Shown in pieces: positions 1 through 7,205 of a stretch of DNA of 40,311 nt. This DNA comes from Bacteroidota bacterium (GTDB lineage Bacteria > Bacteroidota > Bacteroidia > SXHM01): positions 1 to 40,311 of the forward strand of contig CANJWH010000026.1 in assembly GCA_947478465.1 (NCBI GenBank), written 5' to 3'. Every line of letters starts with the position of its first letter. Position 1 is the stretch's first letter. Under the pieces are notes generated by a model, which worked only from the letters and a program-made list of their open reading frames with translations, was not told the DNA's origin and ran no database searches. The position numbers and the translations under genes are program-made.

Positions 1-2
1 AA

Positions 3-77
3 CAATCCCATGCCTATTTTGAAAAAATAGTTAATCGCCTGAAATCAATTGGATATAATTTCTTGCAAGTAAAATAA
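3..77 (+). CDS. C-terminal tail of an upstream gene (cut by window edge)
   Basis: An open frame runs from the left edge to a TAA at 75-77 and encodes about 24 residues ending ..IGYNFLQVK. It lies 20 nt before the methyltransferase-like gene and on the same strand, so it is most simply the end of another gene of the same glycan cluster. The visible part is too short to assign a family. It could be chance, but the spacing and codon use resemble those of its neighbours. Confidence 0.45.
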   Translation, partial: QSHAYFEKIVNRLKSIGYNFLQVK

Positions 78-97
78 AAAATATAGTAACATAAAAA

Positions 98-844
98 ATG
101 AATCTGTTAAAAAAAATAAATGACCGCCAAAAACAATTCAGTAGCCTGCTAGAAAGTTATAATAGTCATGAAATGCTAAAAGCAGAAATCAATAGAAATA
201 CATACTGTCGTCTTTTGCTCAATAATCTTTTTGACGGATACGACCATTTACCTGTTACAAAATCATCTATGAGTTTTTTTGCAATTGCTATGATTACTAA
301 TGATATTATGATTAATGGCAGAAGAACTATTTTAGAATTTGGCTCAGGTTTATCTACAATACTCATAGCAAGGCTGATTAAAAAGAATAATATACCATGC
401 ACTATTTACACCATTGAACATGACAAAAACTGGTTTGATTTATTGAACACTATTCTGATAAAAGAAAATACTATTGAAAATGTTGTTTCAATCCATGCTC
501 CATTAAGCAGTTCAAAAAAATCAAAAAATGAATTAAATTGGTATAATGAAGAAGCTATTATTAATTCCTTAACCGATAAGCTTCTCTTTGATTTAGTGAT
601 AATTGATGGTCCTCCTGCACATGAAAAAAGCAAATCACTGAGCCGCTATCCTGCTTTACCTTTTATAAAAAACAAACTAAATAAGTCATATTCCATTTAT
701 TTAGATGATGCATCACGAAACGGAGAACAAGAGGTTATAAAATACTGGAAACAGGAATTCAGTTATTCATTCAACCTTATTAATAATGGGATAGCTCATT
801 CTTCTGATGATGATTTTGTACAATATTCCTGCCTGCCCTGCTAG
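98..844 (+). CDS. Class I SAM-dependent methyltransferase-like protein
   Basis: This 248-aa protein has a Rossmann-type methyltransferase core. A glycine-rich motif I (ILEFGSGLS, residues 78-86) follows an N-terminal helical part. An acidic residue ends the next strand (YTIEHD, about 104-109), and a motif IV-like strand LVIIDGPP lies at about 166-173. A second acidic strand, YLDDASRNGE, follows at 201-210. By family knowledge such proteins transfer a methyl group from S-adenosylmethionine; the substrate cannot be read here. It is followed after 3 nt by a GT2 glycosyltransferase, which suggests a sugar or surface-glycan modification role (inference). There is no signal peptide, so it is cytoplasmic. 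The DNA is noticeably AT-rich relative to the rest of the window, common for glycan clusters acquired by transfer. Confidence 0.75.
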   Translation: MNLLKKINDRQKQFSSLLESYNSHEMLKAEINRNTYCRLLLNNLFDGYDHLPVTKSSMSFFAIAMITNDIMINGRRTILEFGSGLSTILIARLIKKNNIPCTIYTIEHDKNWFDLLNTILIKENTIENVVSIHAPLSSSKKSKNELNWYNEEAIINSLTDKLLFDLVIIDGPPAHEKSKSLSRYPALPFIKNKLNKSYSIYLDDASRNGEQEVIKYWKQEFSYSFNLINNGIAHSSDDDFVQYSCLPC

Positions 845-847
845 CTT

Positions 848-1879
848 ATGACCATTTCTTTGCCATTAGTATCAATAGTTACGCCTACAAAGAACAGGTC
901 TGCACTTCTAAGAGAAACAATACTTACAATCATTTCTCAAACATATAGCAATTGGGAAATGTTGATTATTGATGATTTTTCAACAGACAACACTGTTGAA
1001 ATGTTAAAAGAATTTTCTACTGAAAAACGTATAAGATATTATCAGAGAAAAGGGGAAACAGGTGGCGCTCAGGTATGCAGAAATATTGGTATAGAGTTAG
1101 CGCAAGGTGAATACATCATTCTTCTTGACTCGGATGATTTGTTAACTAAAACCTGTATAGAAAACAGGGTTAAATTTATTACCGAAAATAACGAACTTGA
1201 CTTTGCAGCATTTCCAACTATTATATTTGGTTGGGAGTTTCCTAATTATGACACCTATTGGAATTTGCCAAACAATGAAGATGAGATTAGCAGGTTCCTA
1301 AATTGGGATCCTGCCTGGGGTATCATATCCGTAATATGGAGAAAAAACAGCCTAATAGCAATAGGCAAATTTGATGAAAATGTATTGAGTTTTCAGGACA
1401 TTGATATTCATTTGAGAGCATTAATTAAAAATTTAAAATATGCTAATGTACAGAGCGAGCAAGATTCATTTGTGCGAGAACATGATGAAGAAAGAATTGG
1501 TATTCATTGTGCACAACCTAAACACCTTTACTCACATGAACGATTGTTGATTCAAATTTATGAGGAATTAAAAAAATCTGACAAACTAACAAAAAACAGA
1601 AAAATAAGTCTTGCGGGTTTTTATTTTAGAATTTGTAATTTTTGGATACAACAAAATAATTTAAAAAAAGCCCTTCAAATTTGGAAAAAGTTGAAGGAAC
1701 TAAAGTTAACAACAGGTTATGTTTATAATTCAACAATAGCATATTTCTATTATCTGTCATTCAACAAAAAAGAAATTATTCCTCTATTAAGCAGGCTACG
1801 TTTTATTTTCTATAAATTATTACCCAAAGAATTTTTTCTACAAAATAACACATGGAAAAAGCTTAAAAAAGTAAAATAA
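848..1879 (+). CDS. Glycosyltransferase family 2 (GT-A fold)
   Basis: This 343-aa protein opens with the typical GT2 N-terminus: PLVSIVTPTKNR (about 6-17), the nucleotide-binding LIIDDFSTDNT (39-49) and the metal-binding DSD motif in ILLDSDDLL (D94, D96). A second acidic stretch, FQDIDIHLRAL, matches the acceptor-site region. It would transfer a sugar from an activated nucleotide sugar to a glycan acceptor at the inner face of the membrane; donor and acceptor are unknown. The C-terminal 100 residues are basic and helical. It starts 3 nt after the methyltransferase stop, so the two are probably co-transcribed. Transcription is closed by the hairpin at 1878-1909. Confidence 0.88.
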   Translation: MTISLPLVSIVTPTKNRSALLRETILTIISQTYSNWEMLIIDDFSTDNTVEMLKEFSTEKRIRYYQRKGETGGAQVCRNIGIELAQGEYIILLDSDDLLTKTCIENRVKFITENNELDFAAFPTIIFGWEFPNYDTYWNLPNNEDEISRFLNWDPAWGIISVIWRKNSLIAIGKFDENVLSFQDIDIHLRALIKNLKYANVQSEQDSFVREHDEERIGIHCAQPKHLYSHERLLIQIYEELKKSDKLTKNRKISLAGFYFRICNFWIQQNNLKKALQIWKKLKELKLTTGYVYNSTIAYFYYLSFNKKEIIPLLSRLRFIFYKLLPKEFFLQNNTWKKLKKVK

Positions 1880-1909
1880 AAAAGCCCCGCAAATTTGCGG
1901 GGCTTTTTT
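1878..1909. terminator. Bidirectional intrinsic terminator
   Basis: This is a perfect 32-nt inverted repeat: six A, a GC-rich stem (GCCCCGCAAA with its complement) and six T. The A-run and T-run make it a rho-independent terminator on both strands. It sits between the convergent glycosyltransferase gene, whose stop overlaps its first two bases, and the S74 fibre gene ending at 1928. Confidence 0.93.
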
Positions 1910-1927
1910 ATTCATTTATCTTAACGA

Positions 1928-4900
1928 TTATTTCTCAACCTTAGAACTATTAAGGTCAACATTTTTCTCAATTATGTTTACTCTGTTCAACACATTTTCC
2001 AATGAAGCTTTCAAATCATTGATAGTTGTTTTCTGACCATCAATAATTTTCTGTTGTTCTTTAATAGCCTCAATCAATACAGGAACAATATGACCATACT
2101 CAACAGATTTAAAACCGTCATCATCTGTTACAACCACCTCTGGAAGAATTGTTTCAATTTCCTGAGCAATTACACCCACCTGACGACCCTCTTCCAGACC
2201 TCTGTTAGGAAACTCAGTAGTTCTCCAATCATAATATTTACCATTCATTGAAAGTACTTTGTTTAAAGCGCCATCAATTGAAGCAAAATTCATTTTCAAT
2301 CTTACGTCTGATGTTTCATTAATACCAGTAGATTTTACTTTTCCTACCACAAGGAGAGCATTAGTAGCCGTTGCCAAACCTCCAATACCAACTCCTAAGT
2401 TGGTAATGGTCATTTTATTAGAATTACCAATTTGAACAGTTCCAGCTGCTGCTCCATTATTAATATTTACAACATTTGCAGCTGCTCCATTAGCAATATT
2501 AACTGTAGATAAACCTGCACCAGTTCCTAAATTTAATGTTTGTGCTCCCGAAGATGACCCAAGTGTTATTGCTCCTGTTTGAGCGGTTCCACCAATGGTA
2601 ATTGTTCCTGTGGTTGTTGCAGCTGCAATAGTATAAGTTGAACCTCCTACTCCATTTAGAACATAATTACCAGTACCAACGCTTTCAGTTAATGAACTTG
2701 CACCGCTTGTGCTACCAACAGAAACTAGTTTAGCTGCTGCACCTGTTCCAATTGCAATTGTCTGACCTGCACTTCCACCAATTGTTACAGTACCAGTTGT
2801 AGTACCAGTTCCAATATTTGTTGCAGAAGCTGCAGCTGCATCATTAAGATTTATAGTATTCCCACTTAAGCTATATGTAAAAGAGCCTTGAGTAATAGCA
2901 GTATTCTCAGTAAGAGCTCCGCCTTGTTTTACAGTTACAGCTGTAGATCCATCATATGTAGTTCCTGAGCTAAGATATAAACCATTTTGAACAGTCAAAT
3001 CTGCATTCATATTTGCAACAGTTTCAAAAATAGGAGCTGCTGCTGGTCCAACTGATTTAAGATATGTACCTGCCCCTCCTAGTGCCAAAGGAGTAAGTAC
3101 ACCAGAACCATCTGTATAAAATGTTTTCCAGTTTCCGAAAGAATTAAGTCCAGTACCTCCATTAGCTACAGGCAAAATACCTGTAACTGCTGAAGAGCTT
3201 GCAAGATTAATTGATCCAAATCCCAAGACAGCTCCCGCATTATCAACCCTTAAAACCTGATTAGCCGTACCGGCAATATCAGTTGGTGCTGCTGATGCAT
3301 TTGTAGCATTACCTTTCACGGATAATGCAGCCATATTAGCCATAGCTATTGTTCCTGTAGTAGTAATAGGCCCACCTGTTAATCCTGTTCCAGTGGCAAT
3401 ACTTGTTACTGTTCCAGCACCAACTGTTGTCCAGGCAAGAGTTCCAACTGCATCAGTTGCAACCAACGCCTTACCTGCAGCACTCACAGTATTTGGAAGT
3501 GTGATAGTATAGTCTTGTGTCTGACCCAGTGTAGGAACAATTCTGGTAGAAAAAGAAGTAGTTTCAGAATTCAAACTTAAACCGCCTTGTCCATCAAAAA
3601 ACGCAGTTCTTACAGCAGTACCACCTGTAAGTGAAAGCCAAAATTCCATTGCATTTGCAACGTTACTACCTGAAGCATGCCTTGTCTTAATATAATGTTC
3701 GAATGTTGAAGTACCATTATATCCAAAAGCAATTTGAGTTGCACCTGAGCCAACATTAGGGTTTCCGCTTCTTAAACGAAGTGAAGTTGTAGAACTATTG
3801 TCACCATTAATATCCAATTTTGCAGTTGAAGCTGTGACCTGAGCAGTGGTTAATCCTCCAATACCTACAACAGTTCCATTATTAAGCATATTATTAGCAG
3901 CAGTCCAAACACCGGCATTATTTCTTACGGTCTGCATATCTGTACCAACTAAAGTCGTAACCGGACTTGTACCTGCACCTAACATAATTCCATTCGTTGC
4001 TATTGTGTTAACTCCTGTACCACCATTAGCTACAGGTAAAATACCAGTAACTTCAGTTGCTCCGCCAGCCATATTTAAAGGGCTCCATGATGGAAGACCA
4101 CCTGTTGTATGTAATACATTTCCATTAGTTCCTGCAGGAAAACGTACTGCAGCAGCTGGGACACCTGCTACAGGAGCGTAAATCATATCTCCTGCATTTG
4201 TCATTGGGTTAGTCAATGTAGGAACCCAATCCAAAACACCAGCTGTAACACCTAATACTTCACCATTAGTAGGAGAAGATGCAAGATCTAAAGGAACCAT
4301 TGTTCTAAAAGTTGGAATTGCGTTTGCTCCACTTGCAGGTCCGGAAAAAACTGTATTAGCTACTTGAGTGCCAAAATCAGCACCGGTAACTGCACCCCAT
4401 GAAGGATTTCCTGCAGCATTACCATGCAAAACATTTGTTGTTGTACCTTGGTTAGCAAAATCAGCAGATGCTAATACGGCTGCAGTACCTGATGTAACAA
4501 GTCCTTTAGCATTATAAGTAACTTTAGTGCTTGTTCCTGCTGTGGCTACAGTTGCAAGAGTTAATGCACCAGTATTGCTTATTGTAGCATCACCACTCAT
4601 TGTTTGCTCCTGAGCAATGTTAAAAGCATCACCAATCCAAATTTTACCGTTTGTTAAGGCTGCAGCATTTGAAATTGTTGGTGCTCCCCATGTTAAAGTG
4701 CCTGTACCATTATTTTTCAAAACACCTGCAGCGTGAGCAGCCGGCCATGAATATGTTAGGTTTTTAATTTTAACCATGTCTCCATTTGCATCCACCTGAA
4801 ATTTATCTCCACTACCCACAGTAAATAACTGAGCGGGAGATGCATCACCAATACCAAAATTTCCACCAGAAGCAAATCTTCCGGCTTCTACCCCATTTGA

Positions 4901-5428
4901 TTGAAAAATAATATTGTATAAGAATGGAGCATTTAATGTAAGGTCAGAAGATACACCAGTTCCACCACCACTTGTTGGATAAATTGTATTTACATAATTT
5001 AAGATAGGCTCTACATCAACTTGGGTTCCGGAAACATCAATATCATTACCTGCAGTTGGAGCACTTCCACTTCCACCTATTGAAACCCAAGAAGGAGCAC
5101 CGGGCGTTCCGCTGTTATAATAGAAACCGGGAGAAACACCACCACCCGTTGCAGTGTTATATACAATCAGCGAGGTTGCCGGTGATGTTATTGTGGATGC
5201 ATCTCCGCTTCCGGTTAAAGCAACTCTGGGAGCAAGGAAACCCTTTTTAGGAGTAATACCTGAAACATTAAGATCTAAAATTGCTGACGCATCAGGAGCT
5301 GTGCCCGTTCCTGTTCCATTGATACTCACTCCCTGAGCGGATACCTGATTGGAAAAAAGCAAGGTGCCTGCAATTACTGCGCTTAGACTTAGAACCTGCT
5401 TGCCGAGTTGGTAAAAACGTTTTTTCAT
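1928..5428 (-). CDS. Giant secreted fibre-like protein with C-terminal S74 (intramolecular chaperone) domain
   Basis: This 1166-aa protein has a signal peptide (residues 1-31, ..NQVSA|QG). A long low-complexity region rich in Gly, Thr, Ala, Ser and Asn follows, and then an S74 domain at about 1038-1130. The motif SDVRLK places Ser1040 and Lys1045 at the spacing of the catalytic Ser-Lys dyad of the endosialidase/tail-spike intramolecular chaperone. GVIAQEIETILPEVV also matches the family. The last ~40 residues look coiled-coil. The body holds two copies of ILPVANGGTG (about 456-471 and 746-761), a motif frequent in phage tail fibres, and short beta repeats near 900-1010 (TVNIANGAA, VVNINNGAA, TVQIGNS). 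By family knowledge the S74 domain promotes trimerisation and then cleaves itself off. A surface fibre or adhesin is the likely role. No phage genes lie nearby. Confidence 0.85.
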   Translation of the reverse strand: MKKRFYQLGKQVLSLSAVIAGTLLFSNQVSAQGVSINGTGTGTAPDASAILDLNVSGITPKKGFLAPRVALTGSGDASTITSPATSLIVYNTATGGGVSPGFYYNSGTPGAPSWVSIGGSGSAPTAGNDIDVSGTQVDVEPILNYVNTIYPTSGGGTGVSSDLTLNAPFLYNIIFQSNGVEAGRFASGGNFGIGDASPAQLFTVGSGDKFQVDANGDMVKIKNLTYSWPAAHAAGVLKNNGTGTLTWGAPTISNAAALTNGKIWIGDAFNIAQEQTMSGDATISNTGALTLATVATAGTSTKVTYNAKGLVTSGTAAVLASADFANQGTTTNVLHGNAAGNPSWGAVTGADFGTQVANTVFSGPASGANAIPTFRTMVPLDLASSPTNGEVLGVTAGVLDWVPTLTNPMTNAGDMIYAPVAGVPAAAVRFPAGTNGNVLHTTGGLPSWSPLNMAGGATEVTGILPVANGGTGVNTIATNGIMLGAGTSPVTTLVGTDMQTVRNNAGVWTAANNMLNNGTVVGIGGLTTAQVTASTAKLDINGDNSSTTSLRLRSGNPNVGSGATQIAFGYNGTSTFEHYIKTRHASGSNVANAMEFWLSLTGGTAVRTAFFDGQGGLSLNSETTSFSTRIVPTLGQTQDYTITLPNTVSAAGKALVATDAVGTLAWTTVGAGTVTSIATGTGLTGGPITTTGTIAMANMAALSVKGNATNASAAPTDIAGTANQVLRVDNAGAVLGFGSINLASSSAVTGILPVANGGTGLNSFGNWKTFYTDGSGVLTPLALGGAGTYLKSVGPAAAPIFETVANMNADLTVQNGLYLSSGTTYDGSTAVTVKQGGALTENTAITQGSFTYSLSGNTINLNDAAAASATNIGTGTTTGTVTIGGSAGQTIAIGTGAAAKLVSVGSTSGASSLTESVGTGNYVLNGVGGSTYTIAAATTTGTITIGGTAQTGAITLGSSSGAQTLNLGTGAGLSTVNIANGAAANVVNINNGAAAGTVQIGNSNKMTITNLGVGIGGLATATNALLVVGKVKSTGINETSDVRLKMNFASIDGALNKVLSMNGKYYDWRTTEFPNRGLEEGRQVGVIAQEIETILPEVVVTDDDGFKSVEYGHIVPVLIEAIKEQQKIIDGQKTTINDLKASLENVLNRVNIIEKNVDLNSSKVEK

Positions 5429-5495
5429 AGTTTGAAATTTATAACGAAATATAATTTTTCGCTGGTGTTAAACTGGGTTTGAAAAATTTCTGAAA

Positions 5496-5503
5496 CAAAT
5501 ATA
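5496..5503 (-). promoter_or_regulatory. -7 box upstream of the S74 fibre gene
   Basis: Read on the minus strand this is TATATTTG, an exact match to the Bacteroidota -7 element TAnnTTTG, about 68 nt before the ATG. The only TTTG upstream (5529-5532) is 25 nt away, longer than the usual 19-21, so the -33 partner is uncertain. Confidence 0.5.
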
Positions 5504-5590
5504 AAGCATTATTCTGAAATAAAAATTACAAAGATTCGCGAATTTTTAAGTTTCCAATAATTATGTTAATCTGTTCAAAAGTAGTATTTA

Positions 5591-5623
5591 TTTGTAAAAT
5601 CAATGGTTTTCATTGTACTTTTG
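5591..5623 (+). promoter_or_regulatory. Bacteroidota-type promoter (TTTG-N21-TACTTTTG)
   Basis: TTTG at 5591-5594 and TACTTTTG at 5616-5623 are separated by 21 nt and match the -33/-7 consensus of Bacteroidota sigma-A promoters. Transcription would start near 5629, upstream of the ATG at 5664. This argues against the in-frame TTG at 5613, which lies inside the -7 region. Confidence 0.72.
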
Positions 5624-5663
5624 TGTCGTAAATAAACAAATAATTTATTTCCCAAGGGCTAAA

Positions 5664-7205
5664 ATGAAGAAAGAAAATTCTCTTTTTGAACTGATTCATT
5701 CTCTTAATAATAACGAAAAGCGCTATTTTATGCTTGAAGCTACTTCCAAGCGCAAAGACAGCAATCTTTCAAAATTGTTTGAATTTCTCTCCGGCCAAAA
5801 AAACTATAATGAAGAAGCAATTCTTAAACGTTTTGCTGATGAAAGTTTTGCCAAACAACTTCATGTAACCAAAAACCATTTGTATGAAGGAATCCTCAAA
5901 TCCATGAGGGGTTACAACATTGAGAAATCTCTGGATCACAAGTTAAAGAGCATGTTGCATGATGTTCAGTTTCTGTTTGATAAAAGACTGGTTCATCAGG
6001 CAAAAACCATACTAAGGAGAGTGAAAAATCTTGCTGAAGAGCATGAGAAATATACAACTCAGTTAGAAGTGCTGGATTGGGAAGCAAAAATTCTTGCTTC
6101 TCAATTTTATGTAGGCAGTATTGAAAAAGACATTGACAATATTTCTGACAAATATTACGAGATACTTGAAAAGCTTCAGAATTCAAGAGAATACAATGAT
6201 TTGCAGTCAAAAATGTTCAACAACTATTATAAGGAAGGTATTGAACGTAAAAATGAGAACTACAAAACAAATGATCAGATTATTAATCAGTTTATTCTGA
6301 AAGACGAAAACCGCGCCCTTTCTTTTAAAGCACGGTGTTGTTTTTACAACATTCACTCTATTTATTACAAAATAAACAATAATTGGGAAAAGGCTTACGA
6401 ATACAGGAAAAAGCTCCTTCAACTATTTGAAAAAAGTGAGCGCATAAGTCCGGAAGAAATGAATATGCATTTTGCTGCAATCAATAATTTATTACCGGTA
6501 AGTCTGCATTTAGGCAAATACAAAGAAGTTGAGGACTTATTAGTAAAGATGCGCAGTATAACTGCAAAATATCCTAAAGTAAAAGTTTCTGAAGATCTTG
6601 AAATGAAAATTTTTACACATTCCAATATTGCAGAACTAAGCTTATTCGTCAGGATTGGAGAAGTTGAAAAGGGATTGAAACTAATAGAAACAATAACTCC
6701 TTTTATAGCCGAAAACGAAAAAATAATCAGAAAATTTCCACTACTTCATTTATACTATAACATTGCTTATTTCTATTTTTCCATTGGTAAATATTCTCAA
6801 GCTATTCAATGGATGAATAATATACTGAATGACAACAGCCTGAAATCTGTAGAAGATATTCATTCTTCCTCTCATATTCTTACTATGATTCTTCAGTTTG
6901 AGCAAGGAAGAGATGAGTTACTCAGTTATCTGGCACGATCAACATACCGCTATCTGAATAAACTTGAAGGATTATACAATTTTGAGACTATCTTACTTTT
7001 GTTTCTTAAGAAAAACACAACAACAAAAACCAAGAAAGACTTGGATAAAAACTTCAAAAAATTACGCGAACAACTTTTAAAAGCCCGCTATGAGCCTGGT
7101 GAAAGAAATGCACTTTCAACCATTGACCTTTTGGCTTGGGTTGACAGCAAAATAGAAGGCATTCCTTTTCATGAAATCATGAAAAGGAATGCTTCTCATC
7201 GCTAA
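5664..7205 (+). CDS. Helical protein of unknown function (TPR-like)
   Basis: I do not recognise a named family. The ATG at 5664 is chosen over an in-frame TTG at 5613 because the promoter -7 box covers the latter. The 513-aa product has no signal peptide or membrane segment. It is almost entirely charged amphipathic helix (for example FLFDKRLVHQAKTILRRVK and NIAYFYFSIGKYSQAIQWMN), resembling divergent tetratricopeptide repeats, especially between about residues 230 and 430. A cytoplasmic scaffold or regulatory role is possible but inferred. The gene has its own promoter, and its stop codon directly abuts that of the convergent metalloprotease gene. Confidence 0.7.
   Translation: MKKENSLFELIHSLNNNEKRYFMLEATSKRKDSNLSKLFEFLSGQKNYNEEAILKRFADESFAKQLHVTKNHLYEGILKSMRGYNIEKSLDHKLKSMLHDVQFLFDKRLVHQAKTILRRVKNLAEEHEKYTTQLEVLDWEAKILASQFYVGSIEKDIDNISDKYYEILEKLQNSREYNDLQSKMFNNYYKEGIERKNENYKTNDQIINQFILKDENRALSFKARCCFYNIHSIYYKINNNWEKAYEYRKKLLQLFEKSERISPEEMNMHFAAINNLLPVSLHLGKYKEVEDLLVKMRSITAKYPKVKVSEDLEMKIFTHSNIAELSLFVRIGEVEKGLKLIETITPFIAENEKIIRKFPLLHLYYNIAYFYFSIGKYSQAIQWMNNILNDNSLKSVEDIHSSSHILTMILQFEQGRDELLSYLARSTYRYLNKLEGLYNFETILLLFLKKNTTTKTKKDLDKNFKKLREQLLKARYEPGERNALSTIDLLAWVDSKIEGIPFHEIMKRNASHR
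7159..7192. repeat. Perfect 16-bp inverted repeat inside the 3' end of a CDS
   Basis: GCATTCCTTTTCATGA is followed by AA and then its exact reverse complement. It lies within codons 500-510 of the helical-protein gene, 11 nt before its stop. Because the two convergent genes have no spacer, this hairpin is the obvious candidate for stopping transcription between them. A clean T-run is missing on either side, so the terminator role is inferred. Confidence 0.6.

Noticed and set aside
3846-4181. Plus-strand Pro/Val-rich frame inside the S74 fibre gene
   Set aside because: It is antisense to repetitive Gly/Thr/Ala codons of the fibre gene, with no start signals.
1928-5428. Prophage remnant, suggested by the tail-fibre-like S74 protein
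   Set aside because: There are no other phage structural, integrase or lysis genes nearby, and the protein has a Sec signal peptide.
5613-5663. Upstream TTG start for the helical protein
   Set aside because: It falls inside the -7 box of the promoter; the ATG at 5664 fits better.
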